Shown: piece after piece, positions 1-7,973 of the stretch | How positions within the stretch are numbered: position 1 is the stretch's first letter | Layout of the letters: each line of letters opens with the position of its first letter | NCBI GenBank assembly: GCA_011947345.1 | Contig: JAAVTG010000815.1 | Coordinates: forward strand, 1 to 14,499 | Length of the DNA stretch: 14,499 bases | DNA from: Phytophthora quininea | Lineage: Eukaryota > Oomycota > Peronosporomycetes > Peronosporales > Peronosporaceae | Direction: 5' to 3' | Made by a program: the position numbers and the translations under genes | The notes under the pieces: model-generated | What the model saw: only the letters and a program-made list of their open reading frames with translations | Databases searched by the model: none | What the model was told of the DNA's origin: nothing

Positions 1-470
1 AGAGTGTGAGAATGTGTATGTGAGGGTGAGTGTGTAGAGTGTGAGTGTGTGTAGAGTGGTGTGAGTGTATGTGAGAGTGTGAAGATGTGTAAGTATAGGT
101 GTGTGTAAAGTATGAGTATGTAAGAGTGTGAGAATGTGTATGTGAGAGGGTGAGTGTGTGTAGAGTGTGAGTGTGTGTAGAGTGTGGTGTGAGTGTATGT
201 GAGAGTGTGAAGATGTGTAGAGTATAGGTGTGTGTAAAGTATGAGTATGTAGAGTGTGAGAATGTGTATGTGAGAGGGTGAGTGTGTGTAGAGTGTGAGT
301 GTGTGTAGAGTGTGAGTGTGTGTGTGTGTGTAGTGTGAGATGTGTGTAGTATGAGTATGTAAGAGTGTGAGAATGTGTATGTGAAGGTGAAGTGTGTAGA
401 GTGTGAGTGTGGTAGAAGTGTGAGTGTGTGAAGTATAAGTGTGTAAGTATGAGTGTGTAGAGTGTGAGTG
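1..470 (+). repeat. Higher-order repeat of about 111-128 bp inside the minisatellite
   Basis: The phrase AGAGTGTGAGAATGTGTATG recurs at 1, 123, 251 and 362, so the simple motif is itself organised into blocks of about 122, 128 and 111 bp. The first two blocks share the order: GTGAG run, GTGTGGTGTGAGTGTATGTG, GAAGATGTGTA, GTATAGGTGTGTGTAAAG. The third and fourth blocks diverge in their second half. This order is not repeated in the tails of U3, U4 or U6, which carry only one copy of the phrase-like region. Confidence 0.75.
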
Positions 471-724
471 TGTGTGGAGTGAGTGTGTGTAGAGTGTGTA
501 GTGTGTGTAGAGTGTGAGTGTGTGTAGGGTATGAGTGTTGTAGGGTTTGAGTGTTGTAGGGTTTGAGTGTGTGTAGAGTGTGAGTATGTGTAGAGTGTGT
601 GTAGAGTGTGTGAGTGTGTGTAGAGTGTAGAGTGTAGAGTGTGTGTGGAGTGTGAGTGTAAGTATGTGTGGGTGTAAATAGAAGTAAGAGTAAAAAAGTG
701 TGATTGTGAATAGAGTGTTAGTGT
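1..724 (+). repeat. Minisatellite tail of a unit starting upstream of the window (U0), C-free on the + strand
   Basis: The stretch is built of variants of the roughly 17-bp motif GTGTGAGTGTGTGTAGA, with interspersed GTATGAGTATGTA and GTGTATGTGAGAG. By direct reading there is no cytosine from position 1 to 738; the first C is in the head's GGTCGG at 739. Its last 60 bases (TAAGTATGTGTGGGTGTAAATAG and the following GTGTGATTGTGAATAGAG) match the part of the long tails that lies before the final minisatellite in U3, U4 and U6. The ending here is therefore out of the usual order, and this tail has its own arrangement. Nothing gene-like is present. Confidence 0.93.
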
Positions 725-931
725 TATATATATATGGTCGGCGCTACATATGTATCGCACTAAAATGACGTCGCGTTATGGGCTCTATTTTGGGCTTTTG
801 CTGCTGTTTATTCCTGTAGCGCGCTGCTTTTTAGCGCCCAAGTTAGTACTACTCGATACACTATTTTCGGTTATCAGACGATACTGACGGTAATACTGAT
901 CAGAGCATAATGAAACTAAGTGTAACTGGGG
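725..931 (+). promoter_or_regulatory. Constant head module of U1 (candidate regulatory or element-end module)
   Basis: The module opens with (TA)5T and GGTCGGCGC. It contains the perfect 10-bp palindrome TACATATGTA at 745-754, a CRE-like TGACGTCG at 766-773, and a GC-rich section with self-complementary AGCGCGCT and a closing AGCGCCC that can pair with the upstream GGGC. It then runs through CTCGATACACTATTTTCGGT to the first subrepeat. It is nearly unchanged in all copies: 1933-2140, 3223-3430, 5493-5699, 7768-7973, 9116-9319, 11379-11586 and 14210-14412. A TA-rich box followed directly by GG resembles some RNA polymerase I start regions, and the fixed edge also fits a mobile element end. Neither role is shown; the call as regulatory is inference. 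Confidence 0.4.
745..754. other. Perfect 10-bp palindrome TACATATGTA
   Basis: This is a self-complementary decamer 20 bp after the start of the TA run. It is unchanged in all eight heads (also at 1954, 3244, 5513, 7787, 9137, 11400 and 14231). Conservation alone is weak evidence because the whole head is conserved. Confidence 0.6.
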
Positions 932-989
932 TTTTCAGTACGGCGAACATGATGGTGATACTCTGAGCGAGCAGAAACAGGCGCATCCG

Positions 990-1382
990 CCAATCAGCGA
1001 TCCGCAACGAAAACAACGGCTGTACTCCACCGATTGAGCTGAAAACTTGGGAACTACATTTTCATATACGGAGAACATGATGGTGATAGTCTGATGTGAC
1101 AGAGACAGGTCCATCAGCCAATCAGCGATCAGGAACGATTGCTGCGGCTGTACATACCGGTTTCGGCTGAAAACGTAGGGGACGACGCTTTCATATACGG
1201 GAAGAAGATGGTGATAGTGTGAAAAGACAGAGACAGGCCCACCACCCAATCAGCGATCGGGAAGGATAGCTATGGCCGGAATTACCGGATTGGGATGAGA
1301 ACTTGGGAGACGACGTTTTCATATGTGGAGAAGAAGATGGTGATCGTCTGAGATGACATAGACAGGCCCATCAGCCAATCAG
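990..1382 (+). promoter_or_regulatory. Regularly spaced CCAATCAG boxes (NF-Y-like sites) in U1
   Basis: CCAATCAG occurs at 990-997, 1118-1125, 1246-1253 and 1375-1382, and a variant CCAATCGA at 1504-1511. Spacing is therefore 128-129 bp. The copies at 1118 and 1375 read AGCCAATCAG, a full match to the known NF-Y consensus RRCCAATCAG. In S6 the position has decayed to CCCATGAG. Whether any factor binds is inference; the sites are also explained by shared descent of the subrepeats. Confidence 0.45.
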
Positions 1383-1440
1383 CGAGGAGCAACGTTATCT
1401 ACGGTGGCACACACCTGCTTCGACTACAACCTTGGAGAAT

Positions 1441-1446
1441 CACGTG
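1441..1446. promoter_or_regulatory. E-box CACGTG at the S4/S5 junction
   Basis: GAATCACGTGTTTGTAT is kept in every unit: 1441, 2652, 3812, 6082, 8356, 9697, 11968 and the headless copy at 13413. It is a perfect palindrome recognised by bHLH factors in many eukaryotes. It survives even in the scrambled part of U7. Confidence 0.4.
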
Positions 1447-1702
1447 TTTGTATACGCGGAACACGATGGTGACACTGCGAAGTGATAGAGACAGGCCTGT
1501 CAACCAATCGACGATCGGTAAGGTTCATTACGGCCGCTTACTCCCGTTTGGGATGAGAACTTGGGAGACTACGTTTGCGTATGTGGGGAAGAAGATGGTG
1601 ATCGTTTGCAGCGACAGAAACTGGTGCATCCGCCCATGAGCGTTCACAGACGCCATTGCAGGCATCGTACGCCCGACTCAATCGAAACAGTGAAGAGATA
1701 TG

Positions 1703-1932
1703 TTTCGACGCAAGGTGAACATGCTGGCGGGACTCAACGAAGAACATAATGAAAGTACGTCCTTGAGTCTGTGATTATGAGACAAATGGTGTGTAAGGTC
1801 GGAATATGTGTGGCAACTGAATGTGCGTATGTAGGTTTAAATGTTTGTATAGTGCGAGTGTATGCAGCGTATCATTGGAGGTTGGGAAGTCTGTTGTCGA
1901 GGGAGAATATGTGTAGCATAAGCATGTTGTAT
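1703..1932 (+). repeat. Short tail of U1
   Basis: It begins with a decayed seventh subrepeat (to about 1730). It continues with sequence shared by all tails: GAAAGTACGTCCTTGAGTC, GAGACAAATGGTGTGTAAGG, GCAGCGTATCATTGGAGG, TCTGTTGTCGAGGGAG. It stops at 1932 where other tails continue with CATATATAGATGTGTGTATG. No gene is visible. Confidence 0.85.
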
Positions 1933-2140
1933 CTATATATATATGGTCGGCGCTACATATGTATCGCACTAAAATGACGTCGCGTTATGGGCTCTATTTT
2001 GGGCATTTGCTGCTGTTTATTCCTGTAGCGCGCTGCTTTTTAGCGCCCAAGTTAGTACTACTCGATACACTATTTTCGGTTATCAGACGATACTGACGGT
2101 AATACTGATCAGAGCATAATGAAACTAAGTGTAACTGGGG

Positions 2141-2913
2141 TTTTCAGTACGGCGAACATGATGGTGATACTCTGAGCGAGCAGAAACAGGCGCATCCGCC
2201 AATCAGCGATCCGCAACGAAAACAACGGCTGTACTCCACCGATTGAGCTGAAAACTTGGGGAACTACATTTTCATATACGGAGAACATGATGGTGATAGT
2301 CTGATGTGACAGAGACAGGCCCATCAGCCAATCAGCGATCAGGAACGATTGCTGCGGCTGTACATACCGGTTTCGGCTGAAAACGTAGGGGACGACGCTT
2401 TCATATACGGGGAAGAAGATGGTGATAGTGTGAAAAGACAGAGACAGGCCCATCACCCAATCAGCGATCGGGAAGGATAGCTATGGCCGGAATTACCGGA
2501 TTGGGATGAGAACTTGGGAGACGACGTTTTCATATGTGGAGAAGAAGATGGTGATCGTCTGAGATGACATAGACAGGCCCATCAGCCAATCAGCGAGGAG
2601 CAACGTTATCTACGGTGGCACACACCTGCTTCGACTACAACCTTGGAGAATCACGTGTTTGTATACGCGGAACACGAAGGTGACACTGCGAAGTGATAGA
2701 GACAGGCCTGTCAAGCAGTCAACGATCGGTAAGGATAATTACGGCCGCTTACTCCCGTTTGGGATGAGAACTTGCGAGACTACGTTTGGGTATGTGGGGA
2801 AGAAGATGGTGATAGTTGGCAGCGACAGAAACTGGTGCATCCGCCAATGAGCGTTCACATACGCCATTGCAGGCATCGTACGCCCGACGGATTCGAAACA
2901 GTGAAGAGATATG
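2141..2913 (+). repeat. Six-copy subrepeat block of U2
   Basis: The block is 773 bp, about 6 x 129, in the same order as U1. The CCAAT core of S5 is lost (GCAGTCAACG instead of CCAATCGACG). CCAATCAG remains in S1-S4. Confidence 0.9.
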
Positions 2914-3222
2914 TTTCGACGCAAGGTGAACTTGCTGGTTGGACTCAACGAAGAATACAAAGAGAATAAGTATTTGAGTATGTGATTATGAGACAAATGG
3001 TGTGTAAGGTCGGAATATGTGTAGCAACTGAATGTGCGTATGTAGGTTTGAATGTTTGTATAGTACGAGTGTATGCAGCGTATCATTGGAGGTTGGGAAG
3101 TCTGTTGTCGAGGGAGAATATGTGTCGAATAAGCGTGTTGTATCATATAGATGTGTGTATGGGAACGACAAAAGGTATGTAGACTAGTTAATGAAACGAT
3201 GATGAATAAGAAGTAGTGGAAA
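2914..3222 (+). repeat. Intermediate tail of U2
   Basis: The shared tail sequence continues past the U1 stop through CATATAGATGTGTGTATGG, CGACAAAAGGTATGTAGAC and AATAAGAAGTAGTGGAAA. It includes the odd AGAATACAAAGAGAATAAGTA where others read AGAACATAATGAAAGTGCGTA. The tail is cut before CAGGTCATGGATGAC. Confidence 0.85.
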
Positions 3223-3430
3223 CTATATATATATGGTCGGCGCTACATATGTATCGCACTAAAATGACGTCGCGTTATGGGCTCTATTTTGGGCTTTTGC
3301 TGCTGTTTATTCCTGTAGCGCGCTGCTTTTTAGCGCCCAAATGAGTACTACTCGATACACTATTTTCGGTTATCAGACGATACTGACGGTAATACTGATC
3401 ACAGCATAACGAAACTAAGTGTAACTGGGG

Positions 3431-4073
3431 TTTTCAGTATGGCGAACAGGATGGTGATACCCTGAGCGAGCAGAAACAGGCGCATCCGCCAATCAGCGAT
3501 CAGCATCGAAAACAACGGCTGTACTCCACCGATTGGGCTGAAAACTGGTGGAAGTATGTTTTCATATACAGGGAACATGATGGTGATAGTCTGATGTGAC
3601 AGAGACAGGCCCATCATCAATCAGCGATCAGGAACGATTGCTGCGGCTGTACATACCGGTTTAGGCTGAAACCTTAGGGGACGACGCTTTCATATACGGG
3701 GAAGAAGATGGTGATAGTGTGAAAAGACAGAGACAGGCCCATCACCCAATCAGCGAGGAGCAACGTTATCTACGGTGGCACACACCTGCTTCGACTAAAA
3801 CCTTGGAGAATCACGTGTTTGTATACGAGGAACACGATGGTGACACTGCGAAGTGATAGAGACAGGCCTGTCAAGCAGTCAACGATCAGGAAGGATAATT
3901 ACGGCCGCTTACTCCCGTTTGGGATGAGAACTTGGGAGACTACGTTTTCGTATGTGGGGAAGAAGATGGTGATGATTTGCAGCGACAGAAACTGGTGCAT
4001 CCACCAATGAGCGTTCACAAACGCCATTGCAGGCATCGTACGCCCGACAGATTCGAAACAGTGAAGAGATATG
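3431..4073 (+). repeat. Five-copy subrepeat block of U3 with an S3/S4 fusion
   Basis: The block is 643 bp, about 5 x 129. The third copy starts like S3 (GTGAAAAGACAGAGACAGG) and, after CCCAATCAGCGA, continues as S4 (GGAGCAACGTTATCTACGG). One subrepeat has thus been lost by joining at the shared CAATCAGCGA. The same fusion is present in U4, U5, U6 and U7, so it happened before those copies were made. Confidence 0.9.
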
Positions 4074-5029
4074 TTTCGACGCAAGGTGAACTTGCTGGTT
4101 GGACTCAACGAAGAACATAATGAAAGTGCGTACTTGAGTATGTGATTATGAGACAAATCGTGTGTAAGGTCGGAATATGTGTAGCAACTGAATGTGCGCA
4201 CGTAGGTTTGAATGTTTGTATAGTGCGAGTGTATGCAGCGTATCATTGGAGGTTGGGAAGTCTGTTGTCGAGGGAGAATATGTGTAGCATAAGCGTGTTG
4301 TATCATATATAGATGTGTGTATGGGAACGACAAAAACGTATGTAGACTAGTTAATGCAACGAGGATCAATAAGAAGTAGTGGAAACAGGTCATGGATGAC
4401 TATGCGTGCGAGTGTTATTTGTTATTGGGAGTCGTATGAAGGTGAGTGAGTGTACGCTTGTGTAGAGTAGGGGTAGGTGTAGCATATGAGTGTGTAGAGT
4501 GGGAATGTATGCAGAGAATGCGTGTTATTGTGTATGGATGTGTTCGTGTTTGCGTGTTGGTAGTATATGGTTTGAGTAAAAGGAACGTGTCAATAGTATG
4601 CTTTGGTGATAGGTAAATGAGAAAGATAGAGTGGGAGTGAAAGAAAAAAAAAAGAATGATAATAGTTGATTATAATGAGATGGATTGGGATTGATCGGAA
4701 AGGTGATTTGAGTGATTTGGTAGAGATAGGTAGTAATGTGGAAAAATGAGAAGAAGAAGAAGTATGTGGAGAGTATGGATAGTAGATAATCGTGTAAGAG
4801 TGTATATACGTGTAAGTGTAGGAGGTGTGTAAGAGTAAAAATGTAGATATTGTATGGAGAAGAATGAGTATGTGAAATAGGAATGTTTAAAGAAGGAGTA
4901 TGTAGAGAATAAATGGGTGTAGTGTAAAGTGTGAGTGTGTAAGATAAGAGTGTGTGAGAAGAGAAAAAATGGAGTTGAGGAAGGAATGGAGAAAATGTGA
5001 GTAATAGAAAATTTAAGAAAAATGGTGGG
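4074..5029 (+). repeat. Tail of U3, proximal and purine-rich parts
   Basis: The common tail runs to about 4620 (including CAGGTCATGGATGACTATG, TTATTTGTTATTGGGAGTCG, CAGAGAATGCGTGTTATTG). From 4621 it changes to A/G-rich sequence with GAAAGATAGAGTGGGAGTG, an A run and AGAAGAAGAAGAAG. From 4621 to 5492 only four cytosines remain (4696, 4791, 4809, 5164), all in CG. No coding capacity is recognisable. Confidence 0.8.
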
Positions 5030-5492
5030 TGTTTGTGTGTTTGTGTTTATGTAGAGAATGGATGGATGTTTGTGTGTATGAGTGTATGAGTGTATGTAGA
5101 GAATAGATGGATGTTTGTGTTTGAGTGTATGTGGAGTATGGATGAATGTTTGTGGTAAATAGACGTGTATATGGAGTGTGAGTGTAAGTATGTGTGAGTG
5201 TAAATAGAGTAAATGTAAAAAGTGTGATTGTGAATAGAGTGTGATTGTTGAAGAGTATAAGTGTGTGTAAAGTATGAATATGTGAGAGTATGAGAATGTG
5301 TATGTGAGAGTGTGAGTGTGTGGAGTGTGAGTGTGTGTAGAGTGTGAGTGTGTGTGGTGTGTGTGTGTGTGTGTGGAGTGTGAGTGTTGTAGAGTGTGAG
5401 TGTTGTAGAGTGTGAGTATGTGTAGAGTGTGAGTGTGAGTGTGTGTAGAGTATAAGTGTGTGTAGGGTTTGAGTGTGAATATGAGTGTGTGT
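5030..5492 (+). repeat. Minisatellite end of U3
   Basis: GTGTTTGTGTGTTTGTG, GAATGGATGGATG and then GTGTGAGTGTGTGTAGAG variants, with a pure GT run near 5351-5374. It contains GTGTAGGGTTTGAG near 5460. It ends GAGTGTGTGT directly before the head of U4. The reverse complement is C/A-rich and gives long meaningless Thr/His/Ser translations. Confidence 0.9.
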
Positions 5493-5699
5493 CTTATATA
5501 TATGGTCGGCGCTACATATGTATCGCACTAAAATGACGTCGCGTTATGGGCTCTATTTTGGGCTTTTGCTGCTGTTTATTCCTGTAGCGCGCTGCTTTTT
5601 AGCGCCCAAATGAGTACTACTCGATACACTATTTTCGGTTATCAGACGATACTGACGGTAATACTGATCACAGCATAACGAAACTAAGTGTAACTGGGG

Positions 5700-6343
5700 T
5701 TTTCAGTATGGCGAACAGGATGGTGATACTCTGAGCGAGCAGAAACAGGCGCATCCGCCAATCAGCGATCAGCATCGAAAACAACGGCTGTACTCCACCG
5801 ATTGGGCTGAAAACTGGTGGAAGTATGTTTTCATATACGGGGAACATGATGGTGATAGTCTGATGTGACAGAGACAGGCCCATCATCCAATCAGCGATCA
5901 GGAACGATTGCTGCGGCTGTACATACCGGTTTAGGCTGAAACCTTAGGGGACGACGCTTTCATATACGGGGAAGAAGATGGTGATAGTGTGAAAAGACAG
6001 AGACAGGCCCATCACCCAATCAGCGAGGAGCAACGTTATCTACGGTGGCACACACCTGCTTCGACTAAAACCTTGGAGAATCACGTGTTTGTATACGAGG
6101 AACACGATGGTGACACTGCGAAGTGATAGAGACAGGCCTGTCAAGCAGTCAACGATCAGGAAGGATAATTACGGCCGCTTACTCCCGTTTGGGATGAGAA
6201 CTTGGGAGACTACGTTTTCGTATGTGGGGAAGAAGATGGTGATGATTTGCAGCGACAGAAACTGGTGCATCCACCAATGAGCGTTCACAAACGCCATTGC
6301 AGGCATCGTACGCCCGACAGATTCGAAACAGTGAAGAGATATG
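5700..6343 (+). repeat. Five-copy subrepeat block of U4
   Basis: It has the same S3/S4 fusion as U3 and is 644 bp. It keeps GATACTCTGAGCG in S1, a type A reading, where U3 and U5-U8 have GATACCCTGAGCG. This is a small sign of exchange between subfamilies. Confidence 0.88.
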
Positions 6344-7300
6344 TTTGACGCAAGGTGAACTTGCTGGTTGGACTCAACGAAGAACATAATGAAAGTGCGT
6401 ACTTGAGTATGTGATTATGAGACAAATCGTGTGTAAGGTCGGAATATGTGTAGCAACTGAATGTGCGCACGTAGGTTTGAATGTTTGTATAGTGCGAGTG
6501 TATGCAGCGTATCATTGGAGGTTGGGAAGTCTGTTGTCGAGGGAGAATATGTGTAGCATAAGCGTGTTGTATCATATATAGATGTGTGTATGGGAACGAC
6601 AAAAACGTATGTAGACTAGTTAATGCAACGAGGATCAATAAGAAGTAGTGGAAACAGGTCATGGATGACTATGCGTGCGAGTGTTATTTGTTATTGGGAG
6701 TCGTATGAAGGTGAGTGAGTGTACGCTTGTGTAGAGTAGGGGTAGGTGTAGCATATGAAGTGTGTAGAGTGGGAATGTATGCAGAGAATGCGTGTTATTG
6801 TGTATGGATGTGTTCGTGTTTGCGTGTTGGTAGTATATGGTTTGAGTAAAAGGAACGTGTCAATAGTATGCTTTGGTGATAGGTAAATGAGAAAGATAGA
6901 GTGGGAGTGAAAGAAAAAAGAAAAGAATGATAATAGTTGATTATAATGAGATGGATTGGGATTGATCGGAAAGGTGATTTGAGTGATTTGGTAGAGATAG
7001 GTAGTAATGTGGAAAAAATGAGAAGAAGAAGAAGTATGTGGAGAGTATGGATAGTAGATAATCGTGTAAGAGTGTATATACGTGTAAGTGTAGGAGGTGT
7101 GTAAGAGTAAAAATGTAGATATTGTATGGAGAAGAATGAGTATGTGAAATAGGAATGTTTAAAGAAGGAGTATGTAGAGAATAAATGGGTGTAGTGTAAA
7201 GTGTGAGTGTGTAAGATAAGAGTGTGTGAGAAGAGAAAAAATGGAGTTGAGGAAGGAATGGAGAAAATGTGAGTAATAGAAAATTTAAGAAAAATGGTGG
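6344..7300 (+). repeat. Tail of U4, proximal and purine-rich parts
   Basis: It is collinear with the U3 tail. The purine-rich part starts at 6891. Between 6891 and 7767 the only cytosines are at 6967, 7063, 7081 and 7435, the same four CG sites as in U3. Confidence 0.8.
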
Positions 7301-7767
7301 GTGTTTGTGTGTTTGTGTTTATGTAGAGAATGGATGGATGTTTGTGTGTATGAGTGTATGAGTGTATGTAGAGAATAGATGGATGTTTGTGTTTGAGTGT
7401 ATGTGGAGTATGGATGAATGTTTGTGGTAATAGACGTGTATATGGAGTGTGAGTGTAAGTATGTGTGAGTGTAAATAGAGAGTAAATGTAAAAGTGTGAT
7501 TGTGAATAGAGTGTGATTGTTGAAGAGTATAAGTGTGTATAAAGTATGAATATGTGAGAGTATGAGAATGTGTATGTGAGAGTGTGAGTGTGTGTGGAGT
7601 GTGAGTGTGTGTAGAGTGTGAGTGTGTGTGAGTGTGTGTGTGTGTGTGTGGAGTGAGTGTTGTAGAGTGTGAGTGTTGTAGAGTGTGAGTATGTGTAGAG
7701 TGTGAGTGTGAGTGTGTGTAGAGTATAAGTGTGTGTAGGGTTTGAGTGTGAATATGAGTGTGTGTGT
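7301..7767 (+). repeat. Minisatellite end of U4
   Basis: It has the same order as in U3, with small changes in copy number of GTGTGAGTGTGTGTAGAG near 7595-7660 and a GT-only run near 7632-7650. Confidence 0.88.
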
Positions 7768-7973
7768 CTATATATATGGTCGGCGCTACATATGTATCGC
7801 ACTAAAATGACGTCGCGTTATGGGCTCTATTTTGGGCTTTTGCTGCTGTTTATTCCTGTAGCGCGCTGCTTTTTAGCGCCCAAATGAGTACTACTCGATA
7901 CACTATTTTCGGTTATCAGACGATACTGACGGTAATACTGATCACAGCATAACGAAACTAAGTGTAACTGGGG

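Larger units (their letters stand above)
932..1702 (+). repeat. Six-copy subrepeat block S1-S6 of U1 (period 127-129 bp)
   Basis: Starts are at 932, 1059, 1188, 1316, 1445 and 1574, and a degenerate seventh start lies at 1703 (TTTCGACGCAAGGTGAACATG). Each copy begins TTTTCATATACGGGGAA-GATGGTGATAGT or a variant, continues with GACAGAGACAGGCCCATCA and CCAATCAGCGATC, and ends with a more variable half. Divergence between neighbouring subrepeats is high, while the same subrepeat is nearly identical between units. The subrepeats are thus older than the amplification of the whole unit. Period 129 is 43 codons; see the finding on the minus-strand reading frame. Confidence 0.93.
725..1932 (+). repeat. 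Repeat unit U1 (type A, short tail)
   Basis: Its layout is head 725-931, subrepeats S1-S6 932-1702 and short tail 1703-1932. It is the only unit whose TA run is not preceded by C (GTGTTATATATATATGG). The tail stops after GCATGTTGTAT, directly followed by the CTATATATATATGG that opens U2. Type A marks are CCCAAGTTAGTAC in the head and CCCGACTCAATCG in S6. It keeps a CCAAT core in S5 (CAACCAATCGACG) that all later units have lost, which makes it the least decayed copy for that site. Confidence 0.93.
1933..3222 (+). repeat. Repeat unit U2 (type A, tail 80 bp longer than U1)
   Basis: Its layout is head 1933-2140, six subrepeats 2141-2913 and tail 2914-3222. It is close to U1 through S4, but from S5 on it shares variants with the later units (GTCAAGCAGTCAACGATC, ATTCGAAACAG, GAACTTGCTGGTTGG). 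Its tail has TGTCGAATAAGCG and AATGAAACGATGATGAATAAG, shared with U5 and not with U3, U4 or U6. The tail ends AGTAGTGGAAA, then CTATATATATATGG of U3 begins. Confidence 0.92.
3223..5492 (+). repeat. Repeat unit U3 (type B, full-length tail)
   Basis: Its layout is head 3223-3430, five subrepeats 3431-4073 and tail 4074-5492. It is the first complete long unit (about 2.27 kb) and nearly identical to U4 over its whole length; by eye the differences are scattered single bases and short indels, for example 10 consecutive A near 4643-4654 where U4 has AAAAAAGAAAAG. Confidence 0.93.
5493..7767 (+). repeat. Repeat unit U4 (type B, full-length tail)
   Basis: Its layout is head 5493-5699 (only 9 bases of TA run after a doubled T), five subrepeats 5700-6343 and tail 6344-7767. 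Compared with U3 it lacks one C at the end of S6 (ATGTTTGACG for ATGTTTCGACG), a change shared with U7 but not with U5. U4 and U7 are thus closer to each other at this site than U4 is to its neighbour U5. Confidence 0.93.

Noticed and set aside
538..570. TAGGGTTTGAG motifs resembling plant-type telomere repeats
   Set aside because: There are only two adjacent copies, plus one each in the tails of U3, U4 and U6, all inside GTGTGAG minisatellite and never in a pure TTTAGGG or TTAGGG run. They are simple variants of the minisatellite.
1448..1639. Plus-strand 63-codon open frame repeated in every unit
   Set aside because: It covers S5 and S6 only. It recurs because the DNA is repeated, has no recognisable domain or start context, and overlaps open frames on the opposite strand.
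2937..2953. GGTTGGACTCAACG as a tRNA-type B box (SINE origin)
   Set aside because: It matches the B-box consensus only partly and I found no A box at a proper distance upstream, so a tRNA-derived SINE is not supported.
5351..5374. Z-DNA or G-quadruplex element at the GT run
   Set aside because: Short GT runs may adopt Z-DNA, but runs of three or more G are too sparse for a convincing quadruplex and nothing sets this run apart from the surrounding minisatellite.
725..5492. CRISPR array or bacterial origin iterons
   Set aside because: The subrepeats are diverged 129-bp tandem copies without unique spacers, and no cas-like or replication gene is present.
5013..5528. Minus-strand open frame of 171 codons rich in His and Thr
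   Set aside because: It has the same compositional origin and runs from the U4 head straight into minisatellite; no domain or conserved start.
3223..7767. LTR retrotransposon or DNA transposon with terminal repeats
   Set aside because: Units are directly abutting tandem copies. I see no terminal inverted repeats, primer binding site, polypurine tract with LTR edges, transposase or integrase.
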